Positions 45,207 through 56,907 of a DNA stretch of 64,000 nt are shown here, one piece after another (within the stretch, counting starts at the first letter, position 1; each line of letters opens with the position of its first letter). The translations under genes and the position numbers were made by a program. The notes below the pieces were generated by a model. It was not told where the DNA came from. It saw only the letters and a list, made by a program, of their open reading frames with translations, and ran no database searches. The stretch comes from Calycina herbarum (taxonomy: Eukaryota; Ascomycota; Leotiomycetes; Helotiales; Pezizellaceae): positions 62,001 through 126,000 of the forward strand of contig LLEY01000121.1 of NCBI GenBank assembly GCA_001414485.1, in the 5' to 3' direction.

Positions 45207-47285
45207 TTTCAGAAGTGGTGGATTAGATCCCAGATGTAGTTATCTCTGGTAACAAATCATGCACGACTTGCGCGGTCTTGCAACTGAAAATTGCAAGAAA
45301 ACTTGAGAACGTGGTGTGAGGGAGAAGAAGGGGAGAAGAAAGACAGAGGAGGCAAAAGAAGATCAGAGCAGGTGGGACTTTTGGTTGACTTGTCCTTGGG
45401 ATTTGTAAAAAAAAAAAGTCCAAAGGCCAGATATTCAGAGAGCTTTGCGCCGGTGGCCACCAGCTAAAGCCGCCGCTACCACTGTGCAGCCAATTGGAAG
45501 GCGAGTAGACTGGGTACCTTCCTCACCTACCCACCTACCGAGCCTACCTAAGCTGGTTTGGTACAACGTGAAAAGTACCCAGAGGGTGGGGGATCACGTT
45601 TCTTTGGGAATGAGCGACCTACTTCTTGAACAGATTCCTTCGTGTCTGATTTCGTCAGTTGTTGAGGGTTTGGATAAGGATGCGTAGGTGGTTGAGAATA
45701 CGTTGGCCTTGTGTCGATTTGTCTTCACCCTTGCTAAGCACGTAATAGTCCCAAAGTGGCTCAAAATTAACAGCTACTTCCCTTTCCAGTCGATCGCAAC
45801 CGATTTCTACTCGTACTACAAGTACGGACTTTCAGATTATAAGTACTGTCGGATACCCTACCTACTCTCCACGCGTCTTCTCTCTGCCCCTCCATGCCCC
45901 TCATTGCGAGACCGGAGGCAGAAGGAACCTTCAACAACCCAACCTCATACACCACAACGCAGTGTATCCTCACCCACTCATAGGGATAGCGATATCTCCA
46001 ACCTACGGGAGCACGGAATGAACTGCCTCTCTTCTCACAATCCGATATGCAGGTGGTGGATCGAAGCCGTCTCCAATCATTCGTTCTGGCTCCTGCATCG
46101 ATGACTGTGTCATTATACAGGACATTTCAAGCCACAAAACGAGGAGATGATTGGCATATCATCTGGCCTCATGTATGAATGGAAGTATCCCCAGATCACC
46201 TGCACCCACATCTCTCTGGGAAGGATCCATTCAACCTTGAAGATCTCCACAGCTCAGAGTACAGTCACATGATCCTACTCAATTATTCTACAACCCTCAG
46301 ATTCCGATTGGAGGGCAATGTCTCAATCTGTGGTACCAGCAGAAGGTGCAATCATGACAAGGACTGTGATGGGCCTGTTGTTTACTTTCGTCACACCAAA
46401 CGGGATATTTGTTGTGGTTCGGTGGTCATGGTGACTTGTCTGCTTCCAACCTCTGATGGGCGATGGTTCTGATGGTTCCCCAAGATGCCAACACATTCTA
46501 TGGACCGTCATCCTTGCAGAGAGTAAGGCAGAATTGCACTACGACTGCAAATGGGTGATAAGAAAAGGCACACTGCAGCCAGCCAATATATAATCATAAC
46601 AAACTTGGTTTATACTCATACTCATACTACTTATCATAATATGGTGTGACTCTTCAGGTAGAAGGTCACATCCCGTTGGGCTCTAGGCATCTTCCGATGT
46701 TGATGATGGATGTCAACAAACGACCTACCTACATACAAATAGATCTCCGACTATTTCAAGCCTCAAGGCACTCCACGTGATGGAATTGTGATACTGATTT
46801 AGAACCCATGCTCTCCCAGCGGTCCCAATCTGCCATGTGGAGTCTTGGAGGCTTGCCTGCCACCAAGTACTTGGTTATCCAGCACTTTCCATGTGAGGCG
46901 ATAACCCAGAAAAGCAGCAGAAGGACCATGTATCCAGACTTAACAGGAGTAGGATACTTGGAAATAAACATGAACTATCATGACGATATGAAAGAACGTG
47001 ATTGGGAGGGAAAGGGTGGTACTGTGAGGTTCTTAGTCATAAACATGTTTGTTGATGGCGCTTCAAGTCAACAAAGGTGGTGAATTTTCCCTCCTTGTTC
47101 TACGGGTGCCGCTTTTATCCGCTACAGAGCCCTTTTAGCGAAATCATCGCTCCTCCATCTCGACAACTTGAACATCATCTTTGCTTGCGGCAACTTTTCT
47201 ACCACACCCACCTCCGAGCTTCCCCTTGCCCCCAGACCAAACACTCAACCATCCCAATCTCTCTACTACCTACACTCTCGCCATA
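45207..47285. other. Divergent intergenic region, no gene recognised
   Basis: About 2.1 kb between SERCA (minus) and 14-3-3 (plus). It includes an A11 tract near 45407-45417 and a CTACCTACC-rich patch near 45525-45550, probably the SERCA promoter. No convincing coding frame or RNA gene was seen. Confidence 0.5.
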
Positions 47286-48596
47286 ATGACCACCGAAGTA
47301 AGTGTCCACTGTTCTCATCCCCGCCGCGCACTCTGCTATCACCTTTGATCCTCATTCGATTCCCCTCACGTCCAACCGCCCCCGATCTACCGCGTTTCTA
47401 TCAGTCTTTCCTATCCGCGCCATCATCTGAAAGAGCTATGCTAACATCCCATCTTGCCTACAGCGTGAAAGGTTCGAGGACCCCGAAATTCCGCGTCCCG
47501 CATGCTCCTCCGACCCCGTATACTGACTATGGTACAGCAAGACCTTCCTCGCTAGGCTCTGCGAGCAGGCTGAGCGTTACGATGAGATGGTTACATATAT
47601 GAAGGAGGTTGCCAAGGTACGCGGTCTACGAGGCACTGCCGTCCCTGATGGCGGTCTTTGCGAAAAGGTCCATGGCTGATGACGCGTGATTGTAGTTGGG
47701 CGGAGAACTCACCGTTGATGAGAGAAACCTTTTGTCGGTCGCATACAAGAACGTCGTCGGAACTCGACGTGCTTCTTGGCGCATTATCTCGTCGATCGAG
47801 CAGAAGGAAGAATCCAAGGGTACCGACAAACATGTTACCACCATCCGAGACTACCGTCAAAAGATCGAGACCGAGCTTGAGAAGGTCTGCCAGGATGTTC
47901 TCGATGTTTTGGACGAGTCCTTGATTCCAAAGGCAGAGTCTGGAGAGTCCAAGGTCTTTTACCACAAGATGTATGTCTTATCAGTTCCGCCAATCGCACA
48001 AAGTGCGAAGCCTATCTCGGGACCGCTGCTAACAGATTTACCCATTTAGGAAGGGTGACTACCACCGCTATTTGGCTGAGTTTGCCTCTGGTGAGAAGCG
48101 CAAGGTTGCTGCCACCGCTGCCCACGAGGCTTACAAGGTATGACAAGAATATTTCCCAATCGTCAAATAATAAACAAAGAACCCGCACTGATAATTTGAT
48201 GGCCAGAACGCTACTGATGTCGCCCAAACTGAGCTCACCCCAACCCACCCCATCCGTCTCGGTCTCGCCCTCAACTTCTCCGTCTTTTACTACGAGATCT
48301 TGAACTCACCGGATCGTGCATGCCATCTCGCCAAGCAGGCATTTGATGACGCCATTGCTGAGCTCGACTCTCTGTCCGAGGAATCATACCGCGACAGCAC
48401 TCTTATCATGCAACTCCTCCGTGACAACCTCACTCTCTGGACCTCTTCAGATAGCGGAGAGGCCGAGGCTGCACCAGCTGACGCCTCTGCCGCCCCCAAG
48501 GAGGCCGAGAAGGCACCCGAGGCCGAGAAGACTGAGACCGCCGCTGAGCCAAAGACCGATTCCGCCGCTGCTCCAGCACCTGCCACCGAATCCTAG
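47286..48596 (+). CDS. 14-3-3 protein (BMH-like)
   Basis: Dimeric phosphoserine/phosphothreonine-binding adaptor. Six exons (47286-47297, 47464-47471, 47538-47616, 47696-47970, 48050-48137, 48207-48596) give 283 residues. The core is unmistakable: [94 protein letters not shown] and [22 protein letters not shown]. The C-terminal tail is Ala/Glu/Lys-rich (about 45 residues), as in fungal homologues. Exon 2 is an 8-nt microexon (CGTGAAAG) required to give [14 protein letters not shown]. Skipping it breaks the frame. Confidence 0.95.
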
Positions 48597-50277
48597 ATTG
48601 TTCATTCTCGAATCTCCTCGTCTCAATATTTCATATGCTTTCTGCTGGTATACCCAGCTTACTGGCGGTGTGATTGCAGCATGGGTAGGGGATGGGAGTT
48701 GATATGAAAAGCAGAACGAGTGTGCTTTTTGCGGATTCATGCAATTTGCGAATTATACACCATACTGCGAAACCTGATGATCATGTTTTCCTTTCTGGTT
48801 GCGTTTTTACTGCGGTCTTTCTTACCATCGTGGACGTATTTTTGCGGATGGAACCTTGAACGGGCTCTGGAAGCGGGCGTCCCTCGATATCGGAATTGCA
48901 ATTTTCACACAAGGGCCGCGATGGTTCAATGGCTTCTTAGGGAGATGATTTTGTCAAACGGAACTTGGGAATCTCTCTGGATGCAATGGACTCTTAGTTT
49001 CTCTGGTGGGGTTGTTTTCTGACCTAGATATCCCTCTGATTTTCTTACAAATCCTCTGCGTTGTCGTAGCGAATAGTCCCTCGGAACCTGTACTACTCTT
49101 TGTGGTGCTGGTTGATAAATTCATTCCACACTATTTACTGTGTTCCAACTGCAAGTGACCGTGATAATTGATGAATGCATGCGTAGATTGCCTTTTCCCT
49201 CTAATAACCCGCCTTGGCCAGTACCTTTCTATACATTCATTTTGTACACCCTTCTGTCCATAATAGCTACTGGATTACAGGCATTTGCCCAACAGGTTAA
49301 AGCCTGGGACGTATTCTTACTTAGAAGCCTGCTGAGAAAGCCCCCTTCGATGTGGAAGTACAAGGATTTGTATACACAGGTCTTATGATTCATTTCTGTA
49401 CCTCCGTACTTGTTACTCCTAGATGCCTGCATATCTAAACTACGGAAGTGCGCAAGACACCTTCAATGAGCCTCGGCAGTGGTTGAGCAGGTTGAGCAAG
49501 AACCACAATCAGATCTGATGGTGCTATTAACGGGCACACTTGGTGTCTTGAAGCCTCTTGAGGGCTTAGGTCTCTTCCTCTTTGTTGTCCAGAATACTTG
49601 CGTCATTCAAAACACATCAAGGCTGACCTCATGAATATGATCAAACTCCCCACAATCCACACAACAAGAAAAACGAAACAGAAAAGCTCTGGCTAGGGCA
49701 TACCGAAAACAGATCACGCCCTAGCAGACCAAGGCTTCAAAACGAAATGGGATGAGGAAATTGATGCAAGGATAAGAATAGAGGTGATTTTTAGAAAGGT
49801 CGCGATCCAAAAGGATTGTTTGTGGGCTTCAGAAATGGTCATGTTGAGATCATTACTCCGAAGGAGCATTCATTCTCTTCCTATTATGATGATACTGAGT
49901 ATCGTTCATCACCAGCCATGTGGAAGAAAAGGTTCGAGTCTCGGAAAAATTCAAACTTTGACGAGCTCTTCACGGCGCTAATCCCCTTTGGGACTGGCGC
50001 TATCAACCGGACTTGAGCCTCTCAGGGCAGGGCAAGTTCAGGCGCCTCCAGGCTCAAGCTGACGGACCTGCCCTTGGTGACCTGGAATCCACAACACAAT
50101 CCACAACACAACAGTATTCACTTTCCTCTCGTTTTCCCTTCAACCTCCGCACCTGTCCTACTTGCGCAGTAGTATTACCCACCACATCGCAAGACTGTGC
50201 GCCCTCAACATCCTCCCCACGAATCCAATCGACGCGCCATCTTCGAATCCCGATATTCCCGCCCTTCTTTTGCGACG
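48597..50277. other. Intergenic, no gene recognised
   Basis: Tandem same-strand spacer between 14-3-3 and PRP39. Short frames show no similarity to families I know. The last 150 bp are C-rich promoter-like sequence. Confidence 0.5.
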
Positions 50278-52569
50278 ATGAGCGACTTCAATTATGGAGG
50301 AACCGATGAGGAGTCGGCTGAGATCCAGAAGCTCAATGCCGAAGTGGTACGTCTTGTCCCAGCGACTCGATCCCAGCTGTGCGCCTTAGCTAACACGAGT
50401 CTGCGCGTAGCTTGAGAATACCGACAAGTTTGAGAATTGGGAGAAGTTGGTTCACGCCGCAGAGTCCCTCGAGGGTGGCCTAAACCGCAACTCCAGCCCC
50501 CAGACAATCGCAACCACCCGCGACGCCTACGATCGATTCCTCGCCAAATTTCCTCTGCTCTTTGGATACTGGAAGAAATATGCTGACCTCGAGTTCTCAA
50601 TTGCGGGCACCGAGGCTGCAGAGATGGTAAGGATGCGACCCGATACATGCGCGAGGCGCGAGGTGGTGGATAGCGGCTGACATGGGATAGGTCTTCGAGC
50701 GTGGAATTGCCAGCATCGCGACATCAGTAGATCTTTGGACCGAATATTGTTCCTTCAAGGTCGAGACAAGTCATGATCCAGACGTGATCAGAGAGTAAGT
50801 ATACTGGATACTTTCCTTCCCTTTTAACACAGACGAATGCGACGAGACGACCTGGTTGCCGTGTGCCCTTCACGTGGAGAATCATGGGGGTTGCAGACGG
50901 TGAGAACTGCCAAAAGAGTCGCTCCTTGTTTGATATTCTTCTCACCCGAATGTTCAGGACCTTTCCTTCTGCACATCACACGTTCGCTTTTACCTCACTC
51001 AAATCTACACATTGTTCGGATCGGTTGGAATTTGATGGAGAATAGTTCAGCACATGCCCTTCCCGTATTTGCACTCCTCGCCATTTCCGCATCTCCCCTT
51101 CTACCCCTCCCAAGTTCCAGCTAACATGACAAACTAGACTTTTCGAACGTGGTGCTTCATCTGTTGGTCTTGATTTCCTGGCACACCCTTTCTGGGATAA
51201 ATACTTGGAGTTTGAGGATCGTCTCGAGGCCCAAGACAAGATTTTCGCCATACTTAGCCGGGTCATCAAGATTCCCATGCACCAGTATGCACGTTATTTT
51301 GAACGCTTCCGTCAACTGGCCCATGCCCGTCCTCTCCCTGAACTTGTCTCCCCGGAAACCCTTGCCCAGTTTAGAGCCGAGGTCGAGGCCGAAGCCTTCC
51401 AGAGTGGACCCAAGGGAGAACAGGAAATCGATCGTGAAATCCGTACCAAAATTGACAACTTCCACCTCGAGTCATTTACGCGAACTCAAACAGAGACAAC
51501 AAAACGATGGACTTATGAGTCAGAGGTCAAACGCCCATACTTTCATGTCACCGAACTTGATCCTCAGCAGTTAGCCAACTGGCGAAAGTATTTGGACTTC
51601 GAGGAGTCAGAAGGCGACTATGTCAGATCAGTCTTCCTTTATGAAAGATGTTTGGTCACTTGTGCCTTTTATGACGAATTCTGGTTCCGGTACGCACGCT
51701 GGATGTCTGCCCAGGAGGGAAAGCAAGAGGAAGTACGAAATATCTACCAGCGCGCCAGCACTGTTTACGTACCCATTAGCCGACCCGGCATCAGATTGCA
51801 ATACGCCTATTTTGAAGAGGTGTCGGGTCGCGCCGATGTTGCAAGAGATATTCACTCTGCTATCCTCGACCGCATGCCAGGCCATGTTGAAACCATCATC
51901 TCCTGGTCTAATCTCGAGAGACGTCAAAATGGTCTTGAGGCTGCTATCGAGGTATTCAAGGCCCAGATTGACTCGCCAGCAGTAGACCTATTTGCCAAGG
52001 CTGCTTTTGTTGTTGAGTGGGCCACTCTCCTATGGAAGATTCAAGGATCTGTTGAAGAAGCTCGCCAGGTCTTCCAAAAGAACCAGCAATGGTACTTGCA
52101 AAGTCGTCATTTCTGGGCCAAATACCTTGAATTTGAACTCAGCCAACCAACAAGTTTGGCCACCGAGTCGGAGCACTATGCAAGAATCAAGAAGATTCAT
52201 GACGATATGATTCAGCAAAGCCGTATGACTTTGGCTACGAAGAAAGATCTCAGCAATTACTATTTATTGTATTTGCAACAGAGAGGCACAAAAGAGGCCA
52301 TGAAGGAGTTTTTGCAAGTTGATAGAGAACTTAATGGGTGAGTTGATCATACTCCTTTGATGCGTTGATACATCCGACTAACTTTTAATAGACCAGTATC
52401 TATTCAGCCTGCTACTCTTAAGGATGGCAATAAGGGTTTAGAAAATGGCCACGTTGCAGGTGAAGTCGATGAGGCTACATTAAAGAAAGGCGAAGCACAA
52501 TACCGCACCTACTTTCAGCAACGAGGAGAATTGCCGCTCAACGCCCAAGGGCTTGCAGCATTTCATTGA
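50278..52569 (+). CDS. PRP39: Pre-mRNA splicing factor PRP39 (U1 snRNP, HAT repeats)
   Basis: U1 snRNP-associated protein that helps define 5' splice sites. Exons 50278-50346, 50411-50626, 50691-50794, 51138-52337 and 52392-52569 give 588 residues. It is made of HAT (half-a-TPR) repeats: WEKLVHAAESLEG, RFLAKFPLLFGYWKKYADLEF, VFERGIASIATSVDLWTEYCSF, LFERGASSVGLDFLAHPFWDKYLEFE, QLANWRKYLDFEESEGD, LYERCLVTCAFYDEFWFRYARWM and so on. The PRP39-specific KRPYFHVTELDPQQLANWRKYL segment is present. Intron 3 is long (343 nt, 50795-51137) against 54-64 nt for the others. No recognised extra exon lies in it. Confidence 0.93.
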
Positions 52570-53431
52570 GGTTCTTGTTTTCTAGCAATACCTCGTTACA
52601 TTTTTATTAGGGGGGAGGAGGGGATCGGTTTCCCGCCCGCTCTGCGGGTGGAAGGTGCATTGCATGTAAAATAGTTCTCTGCTTTTTTTTCTTCCAGTCG
52701 CGGGTTGTATTCTAGCTGCTCTTGGACAAGTAAGTGCCTTTGCTCACGGCCTATCAGATTTTATTGCTTTTTATAGTTGATGGTGGGGTGCGAATCATAA
52801 TAACTCAAAAGTCTGCATTTCACATTTACTATACTATATCGTTTTGCTGTGTTTCCTATGATTATGCTAAGTTGATATTCCTTGAAGTTTCGTTTCGTTG
52901 TTTTGTTTGAGCTATGATCATCACTTTAAGCGAAGTCGAGAAAAACTACGATGTGTCCGTCCCCACATTGTCTGTCGCAAGCTCCATGTTCAATTGAATT
53001 GTTTATTACTTGCTTTCAGGTTATACTTATATGAATAGTGTATCAGCTTACACATAACTGAGAGTTTCATGTACTCGTGCTCAAGGTACACCGGAGTTCC
53101 GAGTTCAACATCAACGAGATGATTCAGCGAAGCTCACAAATCCTCAACTTTTCAGCGATTCATGATCTGAGAAGTTTGATGTTCTAATTGTCAATCGTTT
53201 TGGAATTACCAATCTCTGAGTTTGGTGGATTTTTCTGGTGCTTTTGGAGTTCTTCTGTTGGTTTTACGGTTGGCATGTTAAGGTATATATAACTCATGGC
53301 AATCCCATCAAAATATGAGATATTATCTTTTATCAACTATCTAAAGTTGTTGCCTCTTCTGTTTTTCTCGGACATCCTAAAACAATATCTATATTTCAAA
53401 TCTAGTTACTCACCTCAAACCGACAATCAAT
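52570..53431. other. Intergenic, promoter of the NAD(P)-binding protein gene
   Basis: AT-rich spacer. A TATATAT box at 53284-53290 lies about 142 bp before the next ATG. Nothing else was seen. Confidence 0.5.
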
Positions 53432-54454
53432 ATGTCCCCAACACCACCCAACCCTCTCCCAACACTTTTCATTACTGGTGCACTTGGTTACATAGGAGGG
53501 ACCTTCCTCACGGTCCTCAAACGCTCTCAGCCCTCGATTCTCGTCCGCGCCCTTGTTCGCGATACCGTCCAGGCCGAAACCCTAACAAATTTCTACGGAT
53601 GGACGGTCACCCCCGTCATCGGCAAACTGGAAGACCTAGAACTTCTAAAGAAAGAAGCTTTAAAGGTGGACATTGTTATTCAAGCAGCTGGCGACCACAC
53701 TGAAGCTGTGCTCGCTTTGATGGAAGGCACCACTTTGAATCCAAAACACACATCCACCAAACCAACCGAGCGACCGCTCTTCATCCAAATCTCGGGTGCT
53801 AGCAATGTTACCCACACGGTCTTTGGAGAGAAATCTCCTCGTAGCTGGAGTGACATCGAGCACTGGGATGATCTCTTGAAACTGGAGGAAACTCGTATTA
53901 GTGTCAAAACAGATAATGCGATCCGAAAGCTCTCTGTGGAGAAAAACATCCGTTCCCTTACTCTTGCCCCACCCACCATTCTTGGACGTGGTCTTGGAGC
54001 TGGGAGGACGGAAACGCATCAACGTCTTCAATACGATAATATCATCAAGAACGGGGCTGCTTTCCTCGGTGGTAAAGGGGAGAATGTGTGGAGTACCATT
54101 TCTATTGAGGATCTTGGAAGGGCGTGTGTTTTTCTTTTGGAGGAAGCACAGAAGAAGGAGAGTAGGGTGCAGTTTGGGCAAGAGGGATATTATTTTATCA
54201 CGGCTTTTGATTTGAGCTTGGCCGAGAGGATGAAGGCGGCTGGCGAGAGGCTGTGGAGGGAGGGTTTGGTGAGTACGAAGGAGGTGGAGATGAAGAGTAT
54301 TGAGGAGGTTGGGAGGGAGTTTGGAGAGTTTGGGAAGTATCTTACTGCTAGTAGCTCGATGATTAGGGCTGATAAGTTGGCTGCTCTTGGATGGAGACCT
54401 GTGGATTTTGATTGGTTGAGATTGGTTCAGGAGGCGCCTGGGTATAGGTGTTAG
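53432..54454 (+). CDS. NAD(P)-binding Rossmann-fold protein (extended/atypical SDR)
   Basis: A single-exon gene of 340 residues. The nucleotide-binding motif TGALGYIGG (GxxGxxG, residues ~15-23) follows a beta strand LFIT, and VDIVIQAAGDH is the equivalent of the family's D-x-V-x-x-A-A strand. IQISGASNVT and LAPPTILGRGLGAG match the NmrA/epimerase-type fold. The classical YxxxK pair is not obvious, so it is an atypical SDR, perhaps a nucleotide sensor or a reductase of unknown substrate. The WSTISIEDLGRACVFLLEEA block is typical of fungal members. Lack of introns is unusual for this window but common in this family. Confidence 0.85.
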   Translation: MSPTPPNPLPTLFITGALGYIGGTFLTVLKRSQPSILVRALVRDTVQAETLTNFYGWTVTPVIGKLEDLELLKKEALKVDIVIQAAGDHTEAVLALMEGTTLNPKHTSTKPTERPLFIQISGASNVTHTVFGEKSPRSWSDIEHWDDLLKLEETRISVKTDNAIRKLSVEKNIRSLTLAPPTILGRGLGAGRTETHQRLQYDNIIKNGAAFLGGKGENVWSTISIEDLGRACVFLLEEAQKKESRVQFGQEGYYFITAFDLSLAERMKAAGERLWREGLVSTKEVEMKSIEEVGREFGEFGKYLTASSSMIRADKLAALGWRPVDFDWLRLVQEAPGYRC

Positions 54455-55608
54455 ATTGTTTCTTCTGGTACTTTACACTATCTAGCTTGTCGTAATTTGA
54501 AGAGTTCAAGAGTTATAAGATGTGGGGGGTGGCGTGATCGACCCGTGAAGCGAGAGTGCTAGAGTTAGCTTTTCTAAACCTAACTTATTCAAACTATTTC
54601 ACAAGCTAACATCAGGAACAAGTAGAGGGCATTACCACCTAGCTTCCAAACTTAAACTTGGGCTGGTAAAACTTTCGCTTGATAAATTCAAACCCTTACT
54701 CTAAGAATCACTGTCTCCTTTCTATTATTAAATAGCTGTCAGCTTGAGGGTTAATGATTAAGAAGTTTAAGGTTGGTGTGGATGAAGTCTGGCTGGGGGA
54801 TGGGACGAGGTGGTCAAGATCAAGGAGTGCTCCTTCCCTCGACCCTTAGCGAGGGGGGAAAGAATAGTCATTCCAGACCCCGACGCGGCAGCGAAGATAA
54901 GGCAAAGCTCATCAGATCAGCTTCACCCCTACATAACCTGTCACTAGTCTCCAACACTAAACTACTTTTCGGCTTTCTTTTTGTTTTGTTGCAAATCGCG
55001 AAACTCGTAGCCGACGGTTCGTGACATTGCTACAGACTCCGCAACCATATATCTCAACGACAACGCATTTGAATGATATACCGTGTTCGGAAATTGATAA
55101 AAGGCTCTCTCTGCTTCGATTCATATTTTTTGTATGTTTTTATGATAGCGTTGTGTTGAGTTATACTTTATTGTGGAAGTTGGGGGTGTCGCTATAGAAA
55201 TCCCCCTACTCCCCGCCACCTCAGATTCTCTTCCATATGCAGAGGGTCGCGAGGATACGAGGTGGCCAAGACTATGTTCCCGACACTCTCAAACTGCACT
55301 TCGCAGCCCAATTTGTTTTTGTCGTTGTTTGACAGGAGGCGGATGAGGGTTTGATCTGGTCGTTAATTTCGTACGGATTCATGGTTTAGATTGGTAAGAA
55401 ATTTGTGTTTGTTCCGAAGGGTTTGAAGGAAGGAAGATCTCCTTTTGTTCTATGGGTTGGGTGCCCTTTCCTCGTGCTGGTTTCATTCTGTGAGGCGATA
55501 CCATTCATCTCCAATTATTCTAAGCTGATCGGGTATAGTGCATTGAAGAATAGTACTGGAACTCATACATCTTAATTCGCATTTCATTTTCTATTCGTAC
55601 AAAGTTGC
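54455..55608. other. Convergent intergenic region, no gene recognised
   Basis: Spacer between the SDR-like gene (plus) and the DUF6594 gene (minus). No coding frame, RNA gene or repeat was recognised. Confidence 0.5.
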
Positions 55609-56615
55609 TCAGCCATTTGGCTTACTACCATCACTCCCAATGTTCCCACTAACAAAAACAACCAAAACTGCTGCATAAGCAGCACAAGCACCAAAAACCT
55701 CGGGCCTTCTGGCACTGGTAACCAATCCTAGACATATTGCAAAAGAAACAGTATAAAAAGCTATTAATCCCAACTTTGTCTTCTCATTTGAAACACTGTA
55801 TAGATGGTATATTGCACCAAAACGGAGTGCAAAGGTAAGTAGAATGTTGATGAAAATGACGAAAATTTGTAGCCGTCTCTCAGAGATATATGTCAAGGGA
55901 CTGTTTGTTCGTTGTTTCTATTTTGGTAAGGTTAGTAATTAGGTCTACCCCCCTCTTACAAGGTATGCAAACTTACAACGAATAACCAAGGTAATGAATA
56001 TCGGACCAATGCAGTGAGTCTATCCTCTTCCTTTGGTGTACTCAAACTCATAAGATCGTTTTTCTCGTCGTAGAGATATGCACTTCTTCCACCAAGTGTT
56101 GGAAAGCCACCGCCCGGAGAATGTTCATTATGAAAAACATTACGAAAAGCATCCAGAGCTCGTGAAGTTGGTGGTCGAATTGAGAGAAGAGTGCTCTCTA
56201 ACAATATTGCTTCGCCTACAAAGCTATTAGTAGGGAGTTCAACCTTTGAGGCCTCGAAGAAATAATTCTTACGATATTCTTTCAACTTTTCACGGATTTC
56301 TCTTGCCAACTCCATCCGCTCTCTCTCCCTGATATTTCCTGGCTCCGCTGCCTTCTCACTAAAAACAATCCAGCTGCCCAAAATTCCCTTTTCTTCTGTA
56401 GTCGCATGGAAATCTTCCTCGTCAAGAGCATCTTGTTGTGCCTCAAGCTCTGCTAATTCGCTTTGGAAACGAAGAAGATTCCGGGCGGAAAGTCGATCAA
56501 AACGTCTGTAGATTGCGGTACTCTTGTCTTTATCACTGGCGATAAAAGCCGCCAGGGATGGATATCCTTTGAGGTGATGGACTTGAATCCCACCGTCTTC
56601 CACGTCTGGACACAT
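55609..56615 (-). CDS. DUF6594 domain membrane protein
   Basis: The DUF6594 family is fungus-specific, of unknown role, and has a C-terminal membrane domain. Exons 56615-56273, 56215-55977 and 55917-55609 give 296 residues. The N-terminal signature is clear: GYPSLAAFIASDKDKSTAIYRRFDRLSARNLLRFQSELAELEAQQDALD. The middle carries TLLSIRPPTSRALDAFRNVFHNE. The C-terminus has LQIFVIFINILLTFALRFGAIYHL, LGLIAFYTVSFAICLGLVT and FGACAAYAAVLVVFVSG, three transmembrane helices. A 57-nt intron (56216-56272) is stop-free and a multiple of three. Removing it joins KEYR to EAILLESTLLS, as in other members. Confidence 0.85.
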
Positions 56616-56907
56616 TTGAAATATTTGGTGTTGGTGATTGCGCAGTTTATTTTAAGGAGAGAATAACCTAACAGATTAGTGGCTGAAGAGAAGCCTAACG
56701 CGGTTGTTGGTGCCTGTTGCTGCATGCTGTGGTGGCTTGGAAATTTTCCAAGCCACCCAGTATCTAATAATAAGCAGCGACTCCCCCTTTTCAGCCTTGA
56801 AATCCTTTCCCTTGATAATATTCTTTTTATCCATTGAGCGATTTATAATAATCTTCAAAGAGCACAGTGATTTACGATCTGGCCAAGAAGCTGCTACTAC
56901 AACTGGT

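Noticed and set aside
49931..49945. GGTTCGAGTCTCGG resembling a tRNA T-arm.
   Set aside because: No acceptor, D or anticodon arm could be built upstream.
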